This document shows positions 38,098 through 52,384 of a stretch of 64,000 nt of DNA, piece by piece; the first letter of the stretch is position 1, and each line of letters starts with the position of its first letter. Source of the DNA: Cladorhizidae sp. MBARI D1340-BT2 (lineage: Eukaryota; Porifera; Demospongiae; Poecilosclerida; Cladorhizidae); contig JAQNBH010000011.1 in assembly GCA_028752905.1 (NCBI GenBank), positions 31,556,017 to 31,620,016 on the forward strand, in the 5' to 3' direction. The notes below the pieces were generated by a model. The model was not told the DNA's origin. It was given only the letters and a program-made list of their open reading frames with translations, and did not search any database. The position numbers and the translations under genes are program-made.

Positions 38098-41000
38098 TGT
38101 GCATGTGCGCGTGTGTGTCCCCCTAACCTACATATGTGACAGGCTCTGCGAAAAGGGCCCACTTCCGCAAGATATAAAATTTGAGTTGTTGGCACTAAGA
38201 TATAGCACAGCTTATTACCTTCAAAATGGTCTAAGAAGCGTCATCATAGCTAGTTGGTTTGCTGAGCTACAACCGATCTAAGACAGCTAAGTACTAGGCC
38301 ATAATTCCAAGAAAACGGTCTTTCAATGTTTACTTACGGGGACAATTTCGATTTCCGTAATCTTCTGTGTTACGCGATTTTGAGGTAGCACGTGATTCTA
38401 CAAGATACGCCCTTCATAGTTCGTGGAGAAAAGTAACACTACTTGGAGGAGCTTTTCTTCGCTTCCACGGCGCAGCACAGGACTTAGAACACCACTAGAG
38501 CCGCCAAAAACTTCGTGCCTCCATGAATCAAGCAGTTATTCTTAGGAGGAAAAGCAGGTGAGAGATTTTACTAGCTGTGTTGAACCACCAACTGTAACTT
38601 TTTTGGTTTAACTTGTACTCTAGCTCACAGTTGGCCATTGTTTAACTTGTTTTCTAAGAAACCCACAGATAGCCTTTGTTTAACTTGCTTTCTAGCCCAC
38701 AGTTAGCCTTTGTTCACAGGTAGCCTTTGTTTAACTTGTTTTCTAGCCCACAGTTAGCCTTGTTCACAGTTAGCCTTTGTTTAACTTGTTTTCTATCCCA
38801 CAGTTAGAACTTTTCTAGCCCACAGTTAGCTTTTATTTAATTTTTTTTCTATTCCACAGTTAGCCTTTATTTAACTCGTTTTCTAGCCCACTGTTAGCCT
38901 TTATTTAACTCGTTTTCTAGCCCACTCTTTAACTTTCTAGCCCACAGTTAGCCTTTATTTAACTTGTTTTCTAGCTCACAGTTAGTTAGCCTTTATTTAA
39001 CTTGTTTTCTAGCCCACAGTTAGCCTTTATTTAACTTGTTTTCTAGCCCACAGTTAGCCTTTATTTAACCACATTCTAGCCCACAGTTAGCCTTTATTTA
39101 ATTAACTTGTTTTCTAGCCCACAGTTAGCCTTTATTTAACTTGTTTTCTAGTCCACAGTTAGCCTTTATTTAACTTGTTTTCTAGCCCACAGTTAGCCTT
39201 TATTTAACTTGTTTTCTAGCCCACAGTTAGCCTTTATTTAACTTGTTTTCTAGCCCACAGTTAGCCTTTGTTCACAGGTAGCCTTTGTTTAACTTGTTTT
39301 CTAGCCCCTAGCCCACAGTTAGCCTTTATTTAACCACATTCTAGCCCACAGTTAGCCTTTATTTAATTAACTTGTTTTCTAGCCCACAGTTAGCCTTTAT
39401 TTAACTTGTTTTCTAGTCCACAGTTAGCCTTTATTTAACTTGTTTTCTAGCCCACAGTTAGCCTTTATTTTACTTGTTTTCTAGTCCACAGTGTCGAGGG
39501 CTGCTAGACATGGCCAGCCAGGCCATTATCTTCGAATGATGATGAACCTAATGTTCAGTCATTTGCAATACTTAAAAGTGTTGAGTGCATGGTTACTTAG
39601 TGTTGAGTGCATGATTACTTAAAGTGTTAATTGTGAACATGGTGTTAATTGTGAACGTGGTTGTGAGTATAGTGATGTAATGTCAGGTGGATTCTCTGTG
39701 TGCATTTAATTGTGCATGTAATTATGGTTACTTTCTGTATCCTGTTTGGCTGGACTTATAAAAGGTCCTGTCAGCCATTTGTGATTAGTCTTGTCTTCAC
39801 CATAGTTTTCGTCAGTTCATAAGTTATACCTAGACACTCTAAATTTCTCTGGGTAGGTATTAACTAAGGCGATACTTAGAGATAGACTCTGGTGGCAGCA
39901 CCTATTAACTGAAGGGAGAAGGTAATCCTAAGCGAGGAACCTTAGACACCTTCGTTAAAACACCAACTACCCCTTCACACACAGGTAGCCTTTGTTAAAC
40001 TTGTTTTCTAGCCCACAGTTAGCCTTTATTTAACTTGTTTTCTAGTCCACAGTTAGCCTTTGTTTAACTTGTTTTCTAAGAAGCCCACAGTTAGACTTTG
40101 TTTAACTTGATTTCTAGCCCACAGTTAGCCTTTGTTCACAGGTAGCCTTTGTTTAACTTGTTTTCTAGCCCACAGTTAGCCTTGTTCACAGTTAGCCTTT
40201 GTTTAGTTTTCTAGCCCACAGTTAGCCTTTATTTATTTAGCCCATAGTTAGTGTTTAGTTTCTAGCCCATAGTTAACTTCTTTCTAGCCTACAGTTAGTG
40301 TTTATTTATTTAGCCCATAGTTAGTGTTTAGTTTCTAGCCCATAGTTAACTTCTTTCTAGCCTACAGTTAGTGTTTATTAAACTTAGTTTCAGTTCAGCA
40401 GGAAGCCGACTACTTGTCCTAACCCAGTTTTCTTTCTCTTTTGTGAACTAAGTATTATTAGATACCTAAAAATAAAAAGTAGGACAAGAATAATAATTAT
40501 ACAGTGTTACAACATTGGTTCAACATTGGTTAAAGAGGCCTATTGTTGCATGATCTACTGTTATGTCCCTCCTTTCTGCAGATTGTGCAAGCACGTTTCT
40601 TGAAAGGAGGAAGACCATCCACAGGATCTGGATCATACCGATTACCAGCGGGTGAGGAGGGAGTGCTGGAAGGTCTGGGAACAGCTGGCAAAGGACAGGT
40701 ACCATCCTTGTCATCGTCGGGACAAAATGGTCGAATTTGATTGTACAAGTACCACTGTCTCTCAGCTGACATTGATTTGGGATTAATAACTGGAGGAAGA
40801 TTGTTTTTGTCAGGAGCCCAAGGAGTTTTCAGTAGAGAAATTGTTTGCTCACAGGTGTCAAGAGTTCTTTTTTACCACCACAATCCCTGGGTTCACCGAG
40901 TCGAAGTGAAAGTGAGAATACTGCTTAATACCAACGACCTTATTCATTCTTGAAGCAAAAAAGTCGGTCCAGTCATAGGTCGGTACAATGGTGGTCCCAT

Positions 41001-44000
41001 CCTCCCTAGAGACAAGCTGTGCTACATTGCACACAGCCGAATCCTCCACAACTTGTGCAATACCCATCAAGCTGCCAATCTTTGTCCTACGGTATATACA
41101 ATCTTTTCAATAATCCAAAGCACCAGTCTGGTGCAAATTTTGTGTGCCCGACAACAAGAAAGGACAATGTGACTTTGGTATGTCTTCCTGTCAAGCACCG
41201 CCATGAAAGATACTGTACCATGCAACTATTTTTGTTTTGGCCAGTACAATTATCAGCATGCAGGAAGACTTCCTTTTCACCAAGGCCATGATGCTTGAAG
41301 AAATAGTGCAGCTGACTGATAACACTGTTTGCTCCTTTTCAACAGTTTCCGGCCTCATCTGTGAGAAAGTTAATTTGGCGAGGCAATGCTTCACAATTAA
41401 CACCAAAAATGCTACATTTCCGTGGTGTGAGAAAGAATATAGGCCCAGGTTGGAGTGGATCGGAAGGATAATGTACTTGCTGAGCATAATCAAAGCTGTA
41501 ATGTACCTTGATATCATTTGAATTTGCTGCAAGTTGAGATTGAGGTTGTGGGGTTAAGGTGTTACCTTCGGTGAAGTATTCCCGGACTTCTCGCCTGCAC
41601 TCGTCACTAATTGTTTTGTAAAAAGACCTTTCAAGCTGGACGATTTGAAGGTGCTCTTCTGCTGCTTTGATAGTACATAGCAGACTTCTCCACATCAGGA
41701 CAGTTAGCAGCACGAAGAACAGCTGTACTGTTCCGTTGGCATTGCCAGCACAAGTCAGACGTTGGCTTCATGATGACAACTGATGGAAGGAGGGACTGCC
41801 AAAGCTTATTAAAAGTGGAGTATGCAGCAGGACGTGTACAAGGTGTGGACTCAGCAGCTTCACGATACACACTCCAGATCCCTCGCTTAGACACGCTAGA
41901 AGGTAGCAGCTTGATGTCTGATCTGCTATAACCTGGTATGCGACCAGGCAGGAGGAGGCCATTCTGTTCAGCATAGTTTAACAAGAACCTGACAACAAAC
42001 TCGACTGAAGAAAACGCAAGTACATTGTGAGGAAGACGTCTTGTGTTTCCATGGACACGAGGTACAAGCCCATTGTCCTTGAAGTGCCTCACCAAGTTCT
42101 TCAGTCGTTTTTCACCAATAGTGTGGAGGAAACGGAACATTGTAGGACACACTGGTTGCCCCTGATGGTAATGTTTTGAGTAGTATTTTTGTCGCCTCAA
42201 CAGTGAATGCCGGGAGTCTACAGCAACCATCTCAAGAGAGTTTGAGGTAGCCATGAGCAAGACCATGTCTAACTCGTTGTGTGTCAGAGAGGTGCAGTGT
42301 GTGCGAAACTCCAAGACATGCTGCGAGGAAAATTGTAGAGTGCAACTTTTTCCATCACGAAGATGACAACCACATCCAACATCCATGAACTCTCCAACCA
42401 GCTTCTTCTCCTCAATGTCGGAATGTGTTGGTTCAATATCAACATCACTCAGGTGTAAACTGTCCAGAGCTTCGATAACTTGCTATTCATGGTGCAGATC
42501 TTCCTCCTCAATATCTTCATCCTCACTGATCTCCTCCATATCCATCTCGCCAACCTCTACCTCTCTGCCAGTGCACAAGAGTTCCTCATGGAGGGTCTCT
42601 GTAAATAATAGCATATTATTTTACAGTGTATATCCAATTATCCATAGTATGTGTGTAGAATTACTATGCATATACACCCATGTCTTCACAAAAATTACCC
42701 TGAAAGGTTGATCCAGTGTCTTCATCACTGTCCTTCAAAAGGGGTGTCAAAATAGTCATGCAAGACATCAAGCAATGGTTGTTGGTCATCCTCACTAAGG
42801 TGAAGCAAAGCATTCACTGCTCTAGCAGCTTCCCCAGCACTTCTTTTGTAAGCCATTATTGCAGCTGTTGGTAGGTACCAATCGATAAGGTTGCGCGGGT
42901 AACTCCCACACTTCCACGTGCGCGTAGTATTCTCCCGTGCCACGTTAAACTTCAATCTCGGTTACGTGGCAAGCTAGGGATGTTAAGAATGAGGTACGAG
43001 TTTTAGAGGCCACGCTTGGCATGAAGGAGATGCTCTAGGTCCGTCAAACTTCGCAGAAAGTTAGGTAAAAGATAAAAGATGCTTATAAGCTGATAAAATT
43101 GATTTATTAAAATTTGCCATTAGCAACTATTTTAGGTTGTATCTCAATTTCAATATCTGCGCGAAGTGGGCCCTTTTCGCAGAGCCTGTCACATATTTGT
43201 AAAAACTCACTACCTCACTACAAGTGGTGTAAATCTGTGCAGATAATGTTCTGACTTTGGGGCATAATACACTTTAACAAAGCAAAATTCTGGCATAATT
43301 TAAAAAATCTTGTTATTTGGTGGAAAAGTGGACTTGGTCACGCCGGGCGCGTGTCATGCTGAGAGTACACCTAGCATATAGGGTACACCTACATTGGGAT
43401 ACCCCACTGAGAGTACACCTTGTAGCATAGAGATACCCCACTGGGAGTATACTAGCATGGTGATACCCCACTGGAGTATACTAGCATGGGGATACCCCAC
43501 TGGGAGTATACTAGCATGGGGATACCCCACTGGGAGTATACTAGCATGGGGATACCCCACTGGGAGTATACTAGCATGGGGATACCCCACTGGGAGTATA
43601 CTAGCATGGGGATACCCCACTGGGAGTATACTAGCATGGGGATACCCCACTGGGAGTATACTAGCATGGGGATACCCCACTGGGAGTATACTAGCATGGG
43701 GATCCCCATGGGGATCCCCCACTGGGAGTATACTAGCATGGGGATACCCCACTGGGAGTATACTAGCATGGAGTAGCATTGGGATACCCCACTGGGAGTA
43801 TACTAGCATGGGGATACCCCACTGGGAGTATACTAGCATGGAGATACCCCACTGGGAGTATACTAGCATGGGGATACCCCACTGGGAGTATACTAGCATG
43901 GGGATCCCCATGGGGATACCCCACTGGGAGTATACTAGCATGGGGATACCCTCACTGGGGAGTACCACCTAGCATGGGGATACCCCACTGGGAGTACCTA

Positions 44001-47000
44001 CACATGGGGATACCCACTGGGAGTATTCCTGATACAGGACTATCACACTGGAAGAACAGCTGGCATTAACTTGGGGTTGGTAACTCACTTGGATCACTCC
44101 AATCAGCCCTCCAAGAAAGAAAGAGAAAACAGCTATCTGCATGATCAACACACACATACACACACACACACACACAGTTCAAGCTCTATTCATATATTTT
44201 TAGGATATTTAACTGCCCCCCACATACACTTCCCTGACAACGCAAGTATTGCTGAAGTTTCAACCTTCATCCTTGAAGTTGAAAAATCAATGCTATTTTT
44301 ATTTTTAATGGAGCCAGCTGAAAATCATCGTACATTACTAACATGTCAAACAATAGTTTACCAACATGTCAAACAATAGTTTACTGACATGTCAAACTAG
44401 GGTTTACCAACATGTCAAACAATAGTGCGCTAAAACAATAGTTTACTGACATGTCAAATAAAGTTTACTAACACATCAAACAAAAGTTTACTAATGGCTA
44501 ATGAGACTTACAGCAGCATGGTCAACATCTGCCACAGAGTCCACAAAGTAAGTGTCTATGCAGCAGGAGGTATTCAATGGGTAAAGATCACCAACATGTT
44601 CCATGTATGTAGATCAATTCCTATCTCTCTTACCTAGGGTACGCAGCGTGGCCAGCAGAGGATTGTAGCGATTAGCTGGACACATACACATGTACAGGAA
44701 GGAGAACAGGACTGAACAATGGGTCTAGGTACACAACAATCACATCACCATACTTCAACTTCCTCTTACTTAGTAAACTATTACAGAAACTTAGAGTTTC
44801 GACCAACTTGCTTCTGCCCTCCTCGGGGCAAGTCTTGGCATCATATAGAGTCACATAACCTCACCACCCAGGGTTTCATTTAGAAAAATGTCCAGGGGGG
44901 GGGGGGGGGGGGGGGGGCAACTGGAGGAATCTGGATTTTAAGGAGGGGGGGGCATGATGGTAAGATGTGACAAAGTTTCTAATGAATTTTAATAATACAA
45001 TTTCCAAGGGGGGGGGGGGGGGGGGGGGGCATGATGGTAAGATGTGACAAAGTTTCTAATGAATTTTAATAATACAATTTCCAAGGGGGGGCAGTCCCCG
45101 CCCCCCCTCTAAACGAAACCCTGCGCACCAAATCTACTCATCACCATGCCCACTGCCCTACTGATCTACTCATCACCATGCCGACAGCTCTACTCATCTA
45201 CTCATCACCATGCCAACAACTCTACCGATCTACTCATCGCCATGCCAACAACTCTACCGATCTATTCATCACCTTGCCGACAGCTCTACTCATCTACTCA
45301 TCACCATGCCGACAGCTCTAATGATCTACTCATCGCCATGCCAACAACTCTACCGATCTACTCATCACCATGCCAACAACTCGACTGATCTACTCATCGC
45401 CATGCTGACAACTCTACTGATCTACTCATCACCATGCCGACAGCTCTATTGATCTACATGTACTGGTCACCAACATCTCTACCGATAACAACAATTCAAA
45501 ACATGCTGCAAATAGGCTTAGAGAAGTCTAAACTGCTCAATCTCATACACTTCTCACAAAAGCAATTGACAATTCACATCATTGCAGTGACATCATTGCA
45601 GTGACATCATTGCAGTGACATCATTGCAGTGACATCATTGCAGTGACATCATTGCAGAGACATCATTGCAGAGACATCATTGCAGGGACATCATTGCAGG
45701 GACATCATTGCAGAGACATCATTGCAGGGACATCATTGCAGGGACATCATTGCAGTGACATCATTGCAGGGACATCATTGCAGAGACATCATTGCAGTGA
45801 CATCATTGCAGTGACATCATTGCAGGGACATCATTGCAGGGACATCATTGCAGTGACATCATTGCAGTGACATCATTGCAGTGACATCATTGCAGGGACA
45901 TCATTGCAGGGACATCATTGCAGGGACATCATTGCAGGGACATCATTGCAGAGACATCATTGCAGTGACATCATTGCAGTGACATCATTGCAGGGACATC
46001 ATTGCAGGGACATCATTGCAGTGACATCATTGCAGGGACATCATTGCAGGGACATCATTGCAGTGACATCATTGCAGGGACATCATTGCAGTGACATCAT
46101 TGCAGAGACATCATTGCAGAGACATCATTGCAGTGACATCATTGCAGTGACATCATTGCAGGGACATCATTGCAGGGACATCATTGCAGGGACATCATTG
46201 CAGGGACATCATTGCAGTGACATCACTGCAGGGACATCATTGCAGAGACATCATTGCTGGGACATCATTGCAGTGACATCATTGCAGAGACATCATTGCA
46301 GAGACATCACTGCAGTGACATCATTGCAGTGACATCATTGCAGTGACATCACTGCAGAGACATCATTGCAGAGACATCATTGCAGGGACATCATTGCAGG
46401 GACATCATTGCAGGGACATCACTGCAGTGACATCATTGCAGTGACATCATTGCAGTGACATCATTGCAGGGACATCATTGCAGGGACATCATTGCAGTGA
46501 CATCACTGCAGGGACATCATTGCAGGGACATCATTGCAGTGACATCACTGCAGGGACATCATTGCAGGGACATCATTGCAGTGACATCATTGCAGTGACA
46601 TCATTGCAGTGACATCATTGCAGTGACATCATTGCAGTGACATCATTGCAGGGACATCATTGCAGGGACATCATTGCAGTGACATCATTGCAATGACATC
46701 ATTGCAGTGACATCATTGCAGGGACATCATTGCAGTGGCATCATTGCAGTGACATCATTGCAGTGACATCATTGCAGACACATCATTGCAGAGACATCAT
46801 TGCAGGGACATCATTGCAGGGACATCATTGCAGGGACATCATTGCAGTGACATCATTGCAGGGACATCATTGCAGGGACATCATTGCAGGGACATCATTG
46901 CAGGGACATCATTGCAGGGACATCATTGCAAGGACATCATTGCAGTGACATCATTGCAGGGACATCATTGCAGGGACATCATTGCAGGGACATCATTGCA

Positions 47001-50000
47001 GGGACATCATTGCAGAGACATCATTGCAGTGACATCATTGCAGGGACATCATTGCAGTGACATCATTGCAGGGACATCATTGCAGTGACATCATTGCAGG
47101 GACATCATTGCAGTGACATCATTGCAGGGACATCATTGCAGTGACATCATTGCAGTGACATCATTGCAGGGACATCATTGCAGGGACATCATTGCAGTGA
47201 CATCATTGCAGTGACATCATTGCAGTGACATCATTGCAGTGACATCATTGCAGTGACATCATTGCAGTGACATCATTGCAATGACATCATTGCAGTGACA
47301 TCATTGCAGGGACATCATTGCAGAGACATCATTGCAGGGACATCATTGCAGGGACATCATTGCAGAGACATCATTGCAGGGACATCATTGCAGGGACATC
47401 ATTGCAGGGACATCATTGCAGGGACATCATTGCAGGGACATCATTGCAGGGACATCATTGCAGTGAAGGGGTAAAACAGCTGCTAGTCAGCTGCAGCAAG
47501 TTAGACCAACCGTTCCTTACTGCACACAACATGGGACTATTCCATTGATGATCCTTACCCACCCCCTGATTTATTGTACAGGCAGAGCAGTTGAAAATTT
47601 AGACCCTTCTGGTACGCAGCCAAACTACCTTCTAGGCATCTAAGAAGCTGCCAAAGTGAAGGTAAGTGCTCTGTTGTTGCTCTGTTGTTGTTGTTGTGTG
47701 CATTTTAGTAACTGCCATTTTGAAATAAGGTCACACAATATAGGGAGAGCTCTGATACTAAGTCACTCACCAAGCAACGCACATGTCCAGATCCCCAGCA
47801 GCAGAGCTATTATCACTTGTCTGCATAACACACAGCACAATTGTATGTACTCATCACAACAGGTTCTTGAAGGTGTGGAGTGTGCGTACATGTGTGTGCA
47901 TGTGCGAGTGCATTTTAAACATTGTTGATTTCTGTACTGAAGTGTGATATGCAAATGAAGTGTTGTGTGTGTGCATGTGTGTGTGTATGTTGTGTGTGTG
48001 TGTGTACATGTATGTGTAAGTGTGTGTGTGTGTATAGTGTATGTGTGTTGTGTGTGTGTGTTGTGTGTGTGTGTAAGTGTGTGTGTAAGTGTGTGTGTGT
48101 ATAGTGTATGTGTTGTATGTGTGTTGTGTGTGTGTGTGTGTGTCATAGTTGGGTGAGAGTGTAAGGTGAATATGTGTGAAGGTGTGACAAGGCTGAGAAG
48201 ACAGTTGCCCACAGAACATCAATGAAACAACTTGAAAAAAGTTTGTGGGTTCATTTGTTGTGTGAGGTGTGAGACGTCATTCAGCACCATCTTGGCTCTA
48301 TAGGAGCCAACTGCCACTCCAGAGGTGCACACACACACAGTGAGTGTGGAGAACATGATCCTTGTTATTCTGGGATAGAAGTTTAGCATGCTTGAGATTA
48401 GCTCATCTCAACGCTCCGTCTCTAGCACTCCCAGACACACCGCATACAGTACAGGGACTAGAGGATGGTGGGAGTGGCACTCCCAGACACACCCCATGCA
48501 GTGTAGGCACTAGAGGATGGTGGGAGTGGCACTCCCAGACACACCACATGCAGTACAGGGACTAGAGGATGGTGGGAGTGGCACTCCCAGACACACCCAT
48601 GCAGTGTAGGGACTAGAGGATGGTGGGAGTGGCACTCCCAGACACACCTCATGCAGTGTAGGGACTAGAGGATGGTGGGAGTGGCACTCCCAGACACACC
48701 CCATGCAGTGTAGGGACTAGAGAATGGTGGGAGTGGCACTCCCAGACAATCCACATGCAGTACAGGAACTAGAGGATGGTGGGAGTGGCACTCCCAGACA
48801 CACCTCATGCAGTGTAGGGACTAGAGGATGGTGGAAGTGGCACTCCCAGACACACCCATGCAGTGTAGGCACTAGAGGATGGTGGGAGTGGCACTCCCAG
48901 ACACACCTCATGCAGGGCAGGGACTAGAGGATGGTGGGAGTGGCACTCCCAGACACACCCATGCAGTACAGGGACTAGAGAATGGTGGGAGTGGCACTCC
49001 CAGACACACCCATGCAGTACAGGGACTAGAGAATGGTGGGAGTGGCACTCCCAGACACACCGCATGCAGTGTAGGCACTAGAGGATGGTGGGAGTGGCAC
49101 TCCCAGACACACCCATGCAGGGCAGGGACTAGAGGATGGTGGGAGTGGCACTCCCAGACACACCCATGCAGGGCAGGGACTAGAGGATGGTGGGAGTGGC
49201 ACTCCCAGACACACCACATGCAGTGTAGGGACTAGATGATGGTGGGAGTGGCACTCCCAGACACACCGCATGCAGTGTAGGGACTAGAGGATGGTGGGAG
49301 TGGCACTCCCAGACACACCGCATGCAGTAAAGGGACTAGAGGATGGTGGGAGTGGCACTCCCAGACACACCACATGCAGGGCAGGGACTAGAGGATGGTG
49401 GGAGTGGCACTCCCAGACACACCCATGCAGTGTAGGGACTAGATGATGGTGGGAGTGGCACTCCCAGACACACCCATGCAGGGCAGGGACTAGAGGATGG
49501 TGGGAGTGGCACTCCCAGACACACCACATGCAGTACAGGGACTAGAGGATGGTGGGAGTGGCACTCCCAGACACACCGCATGCAGTGTAGGGACTAGAGG
49601 ATGGTGGGAGTGGCACTCCCAGACACACCGCATGCAGTGTAGGGACTAGAGGATGGTGGGAGTGGCACTCCCAGACACACCGCATGCAGTGTAGGGACTA
49701 GAGGATGGTGGGAGTGGCACTCCCTGACACACCGCATGCAGTACAGGGACTAGAGGATGGTGGGAGTGGCACTCCCAGACACACCTCATGCAGTACAGGG
49801 ACTAGAGGATGGTGGGAGTGGCACTCCCAGACACACCGCATGCAGGACTAGAGGGTGTGGTCTACATTAGTAAATTCTTTGTTTCTCTCTTTTTTGACTA
49901 GTAATATATATATTAACCCTCTTGCTGTCTCTTGCTGTCAGATTGCTGGGAGAGTTTTAAAAAATCGAACCAGCAATATTAGCTAATCATTTGTACCAAG

Positions 50001-52347
50001 TCAGAAATTCACTCTCAAGTCACAGGCAACCATATATGTACATGTACATGTATATATAACAGGATAGTATTAATGTTGAAACAATTGTGGTCATGTTATT
50101 GCAACCACATGCTGACCACAAAGTATGAATATCATCAATATTAGACCTTATGTTTATAGTGCAATTTCTATTGCTAACAAACATTAGGCAATGCTTTCTT
50201 ACTGTTGTGTGATAGAAGACAAACACATGGTTAAGGCAGGAATGACTGCCACTGCAACAAGCATATTAGTACTCGCAATATTTGCTCCACACACTGAGTG
50301 TTGGTCCTCAACACAACAGTGTCATTTATAGAACATTTGTATCCATATTTTTGACATGCAATCTGTCGGTTGAAAAACACAGACCATACCTTACTCTTTG
50401 CCATTGTGTGCCGCACATGTTAATATGATAATCATCCAGTATGTATTTCCTCGATTAGAATGTGTGTGTTTTATTCATTTCATGAGCTGCCTGGCTGTGT
50501 GTATTATTCGAAGGTGTGTCGCAATAGAGGGCATGCTTGAACACGACTAACAGACATGCACAGAATAGCTGCACAAGATGCTCGAGCTCAAATACATAGG
50601 TGGCAATAATTGATAATAATAAGCATGTTTGGGCTCTAGCTATCGTCTTTAGTTCTCAGTTTTTTCTCCTGTCGATTGCGAAGGGATCCTCATCATCAAC
50701 TCTGCCACTCTTTTCTGTGGAGTTTGGCCATCTCGCTGGCGATATTTCCTGCAGCACTTTCTGTTAGTTGCCCGGGCTTTAAACAGTTAATGCTCTCATC
50801 ACATGACCCATCTCTCTCGATTGAAATGCCGTAACTTTGAAGAATTTTGATTATCACTTCCTTGGTGTGAGACTGCCAAGATTACCCCCTCCAGATGGAG
50901 TTTTTTCTTTGTAGCTTTCGTATTTCTTGTCCGAGCGCGGTCTAATCGAAGGCACGTAGCATTGCTTGATGCAGGTCTAATCGAAGGCATGTAGCATTGC
51001 TTGATACCTGGTCTAATCGAAGGCACGTAGCATTGCTTGATGCAGGTCTAATCAAAGGCATGTAACATTGCTTGATGCAGGTCTAATCGAAGGCATGTAG
51101 CATTGCTTGATGCATGGTCTAATCGAAGGCATGTAGCATTGCTTGATACGTGGTCTAATCGAAGGCATGTAGCATTGCTTGATGCATGGTCTAATCGACG
51201 AAGGCATGTAGCATCAGGTCTAATCGAAGGCATGTAACATTGCTTGATGCAGGTCTAATCGAAGGCATGTAACATTACTTGATGCGGGTCTAATCGAAGG
51301 CATGTAACATTACTTGATGCGGGTCTAATCGAAGGCATGTAACATTGCTTGATGCAGGTCTAATCGAAGGCATGTAGCATTGCTTGATGCGGGTCTAATC
51401 GAAGGCATTAGCATTGCTTGATGCATGCAAGAGTGCATTCTAAACAAGGTATGGACTAATCAAGGAAATATGGCACAGTTTGTAATGCTGAATCTTATAT
51501 ATATTATAATTGAGTCGAGGGGGTTAAATAAGGCTATATATTATAATTGAGTCGAGGGGGTTAAATAAAGCTAGCTCTCCAGCACATAATCAAGTCTTGC
51601 TTGATTCAGTGTACAATTTCAACTAAAAAATATCTCAATGCCTGGGAAGCTAGGTACATGTATAGGCTATTACCCGTGTTTTACCAGGAGCAATAGCTAC
51701 TGCTCTTTGGACAACCAACAGGCTAATACTACAGATAGATCTCATTCACAAACATGAGAAGCTTTCCTGCCTTCCTCGTCAGAGACAAAGCTCACTTTAG
51801 TGCTAAGACCTTCCCACTGGATTCCGACAGTTTTAACTCTTGTGGTCAACTTTTCCACAGCTCAACGCTCGTAAGAAGATTCACCCAAGTAAGCATGGAG
51901 GCCATAACCTTCTTCCTCACTGGAGCCTTCCGTGGACGAGTCAAGAGTACCGCTTGCCACTAGAAAAGTGACTTCTGCTAGACTTGTATTTGCCGTCATT
52001 TTTGGGAGTCATCAAAATTGTGAATGGTTAGTTTCAAGATATTCTCCCTTGGATACCGAGTAGTGATGCAGTGAAATTAAGTTAACTGGAAATAAGCTAT
52101 TTTACGATAAACAATTATGGCTCATAAATGACCCATGAATGCCAGAGCACCTATGGGCAAGGTTGATGTGGTGAGGGGGTTAAATCAAACTTGTTTGTCC
52201 AGTATTATTATAGAGTTTTACAAACATGGATTTACATGTCAATAAAAAAAGGAACCCTTGTCCAAACGAAATCCACCCATATACAAGTAGAACTCACTTA
52301 CATGTACATGTATCATGTACCAATAATAACTAAATATCAAGCACATA

Positions 52348-52384
<37 letters not shown>

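Larger units (their letters stand above)
38135..43193 (-). mobile_element. 5.06-kb DNA transposon with perfect 31-bp TIRs, family unknown to me
   Basis: The left end (38135-38165) starts TGTGACAGGCTCTGCGAAAA, and the right end (43163-43193) is its exact reverse complement over 31 bp; weaker inverted similarity continues inward (GATAT..AAATTGAG). Both ends abut TA (38133-38134 and 43194-43195), consistent with a TA target duplication. Inside, on the minus strand, is one gene (42856-40530) for a transposase-like protein; the left 2.4 kb is non-coding and holds a minisatellite and a solo LTR. The perfect TIRs enclosing a single protein gene make it a transposon; the superfamily is not one I can name. 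Confidence 0.88.

Noticed and set aside
43394..43972. 192- and 204-codon frames with YPTGSILAWG repeats
   Set aside because: The 30-bp minisatellite is a multiple of three and stays open on both strands.
45576..49855. CRISPR-like appearance of regular repeats
   Set aside because: There are no unique spacers between repeats; units are contiguous tandem copies. The genome is eukaryotic and no Cas-like gene is present.
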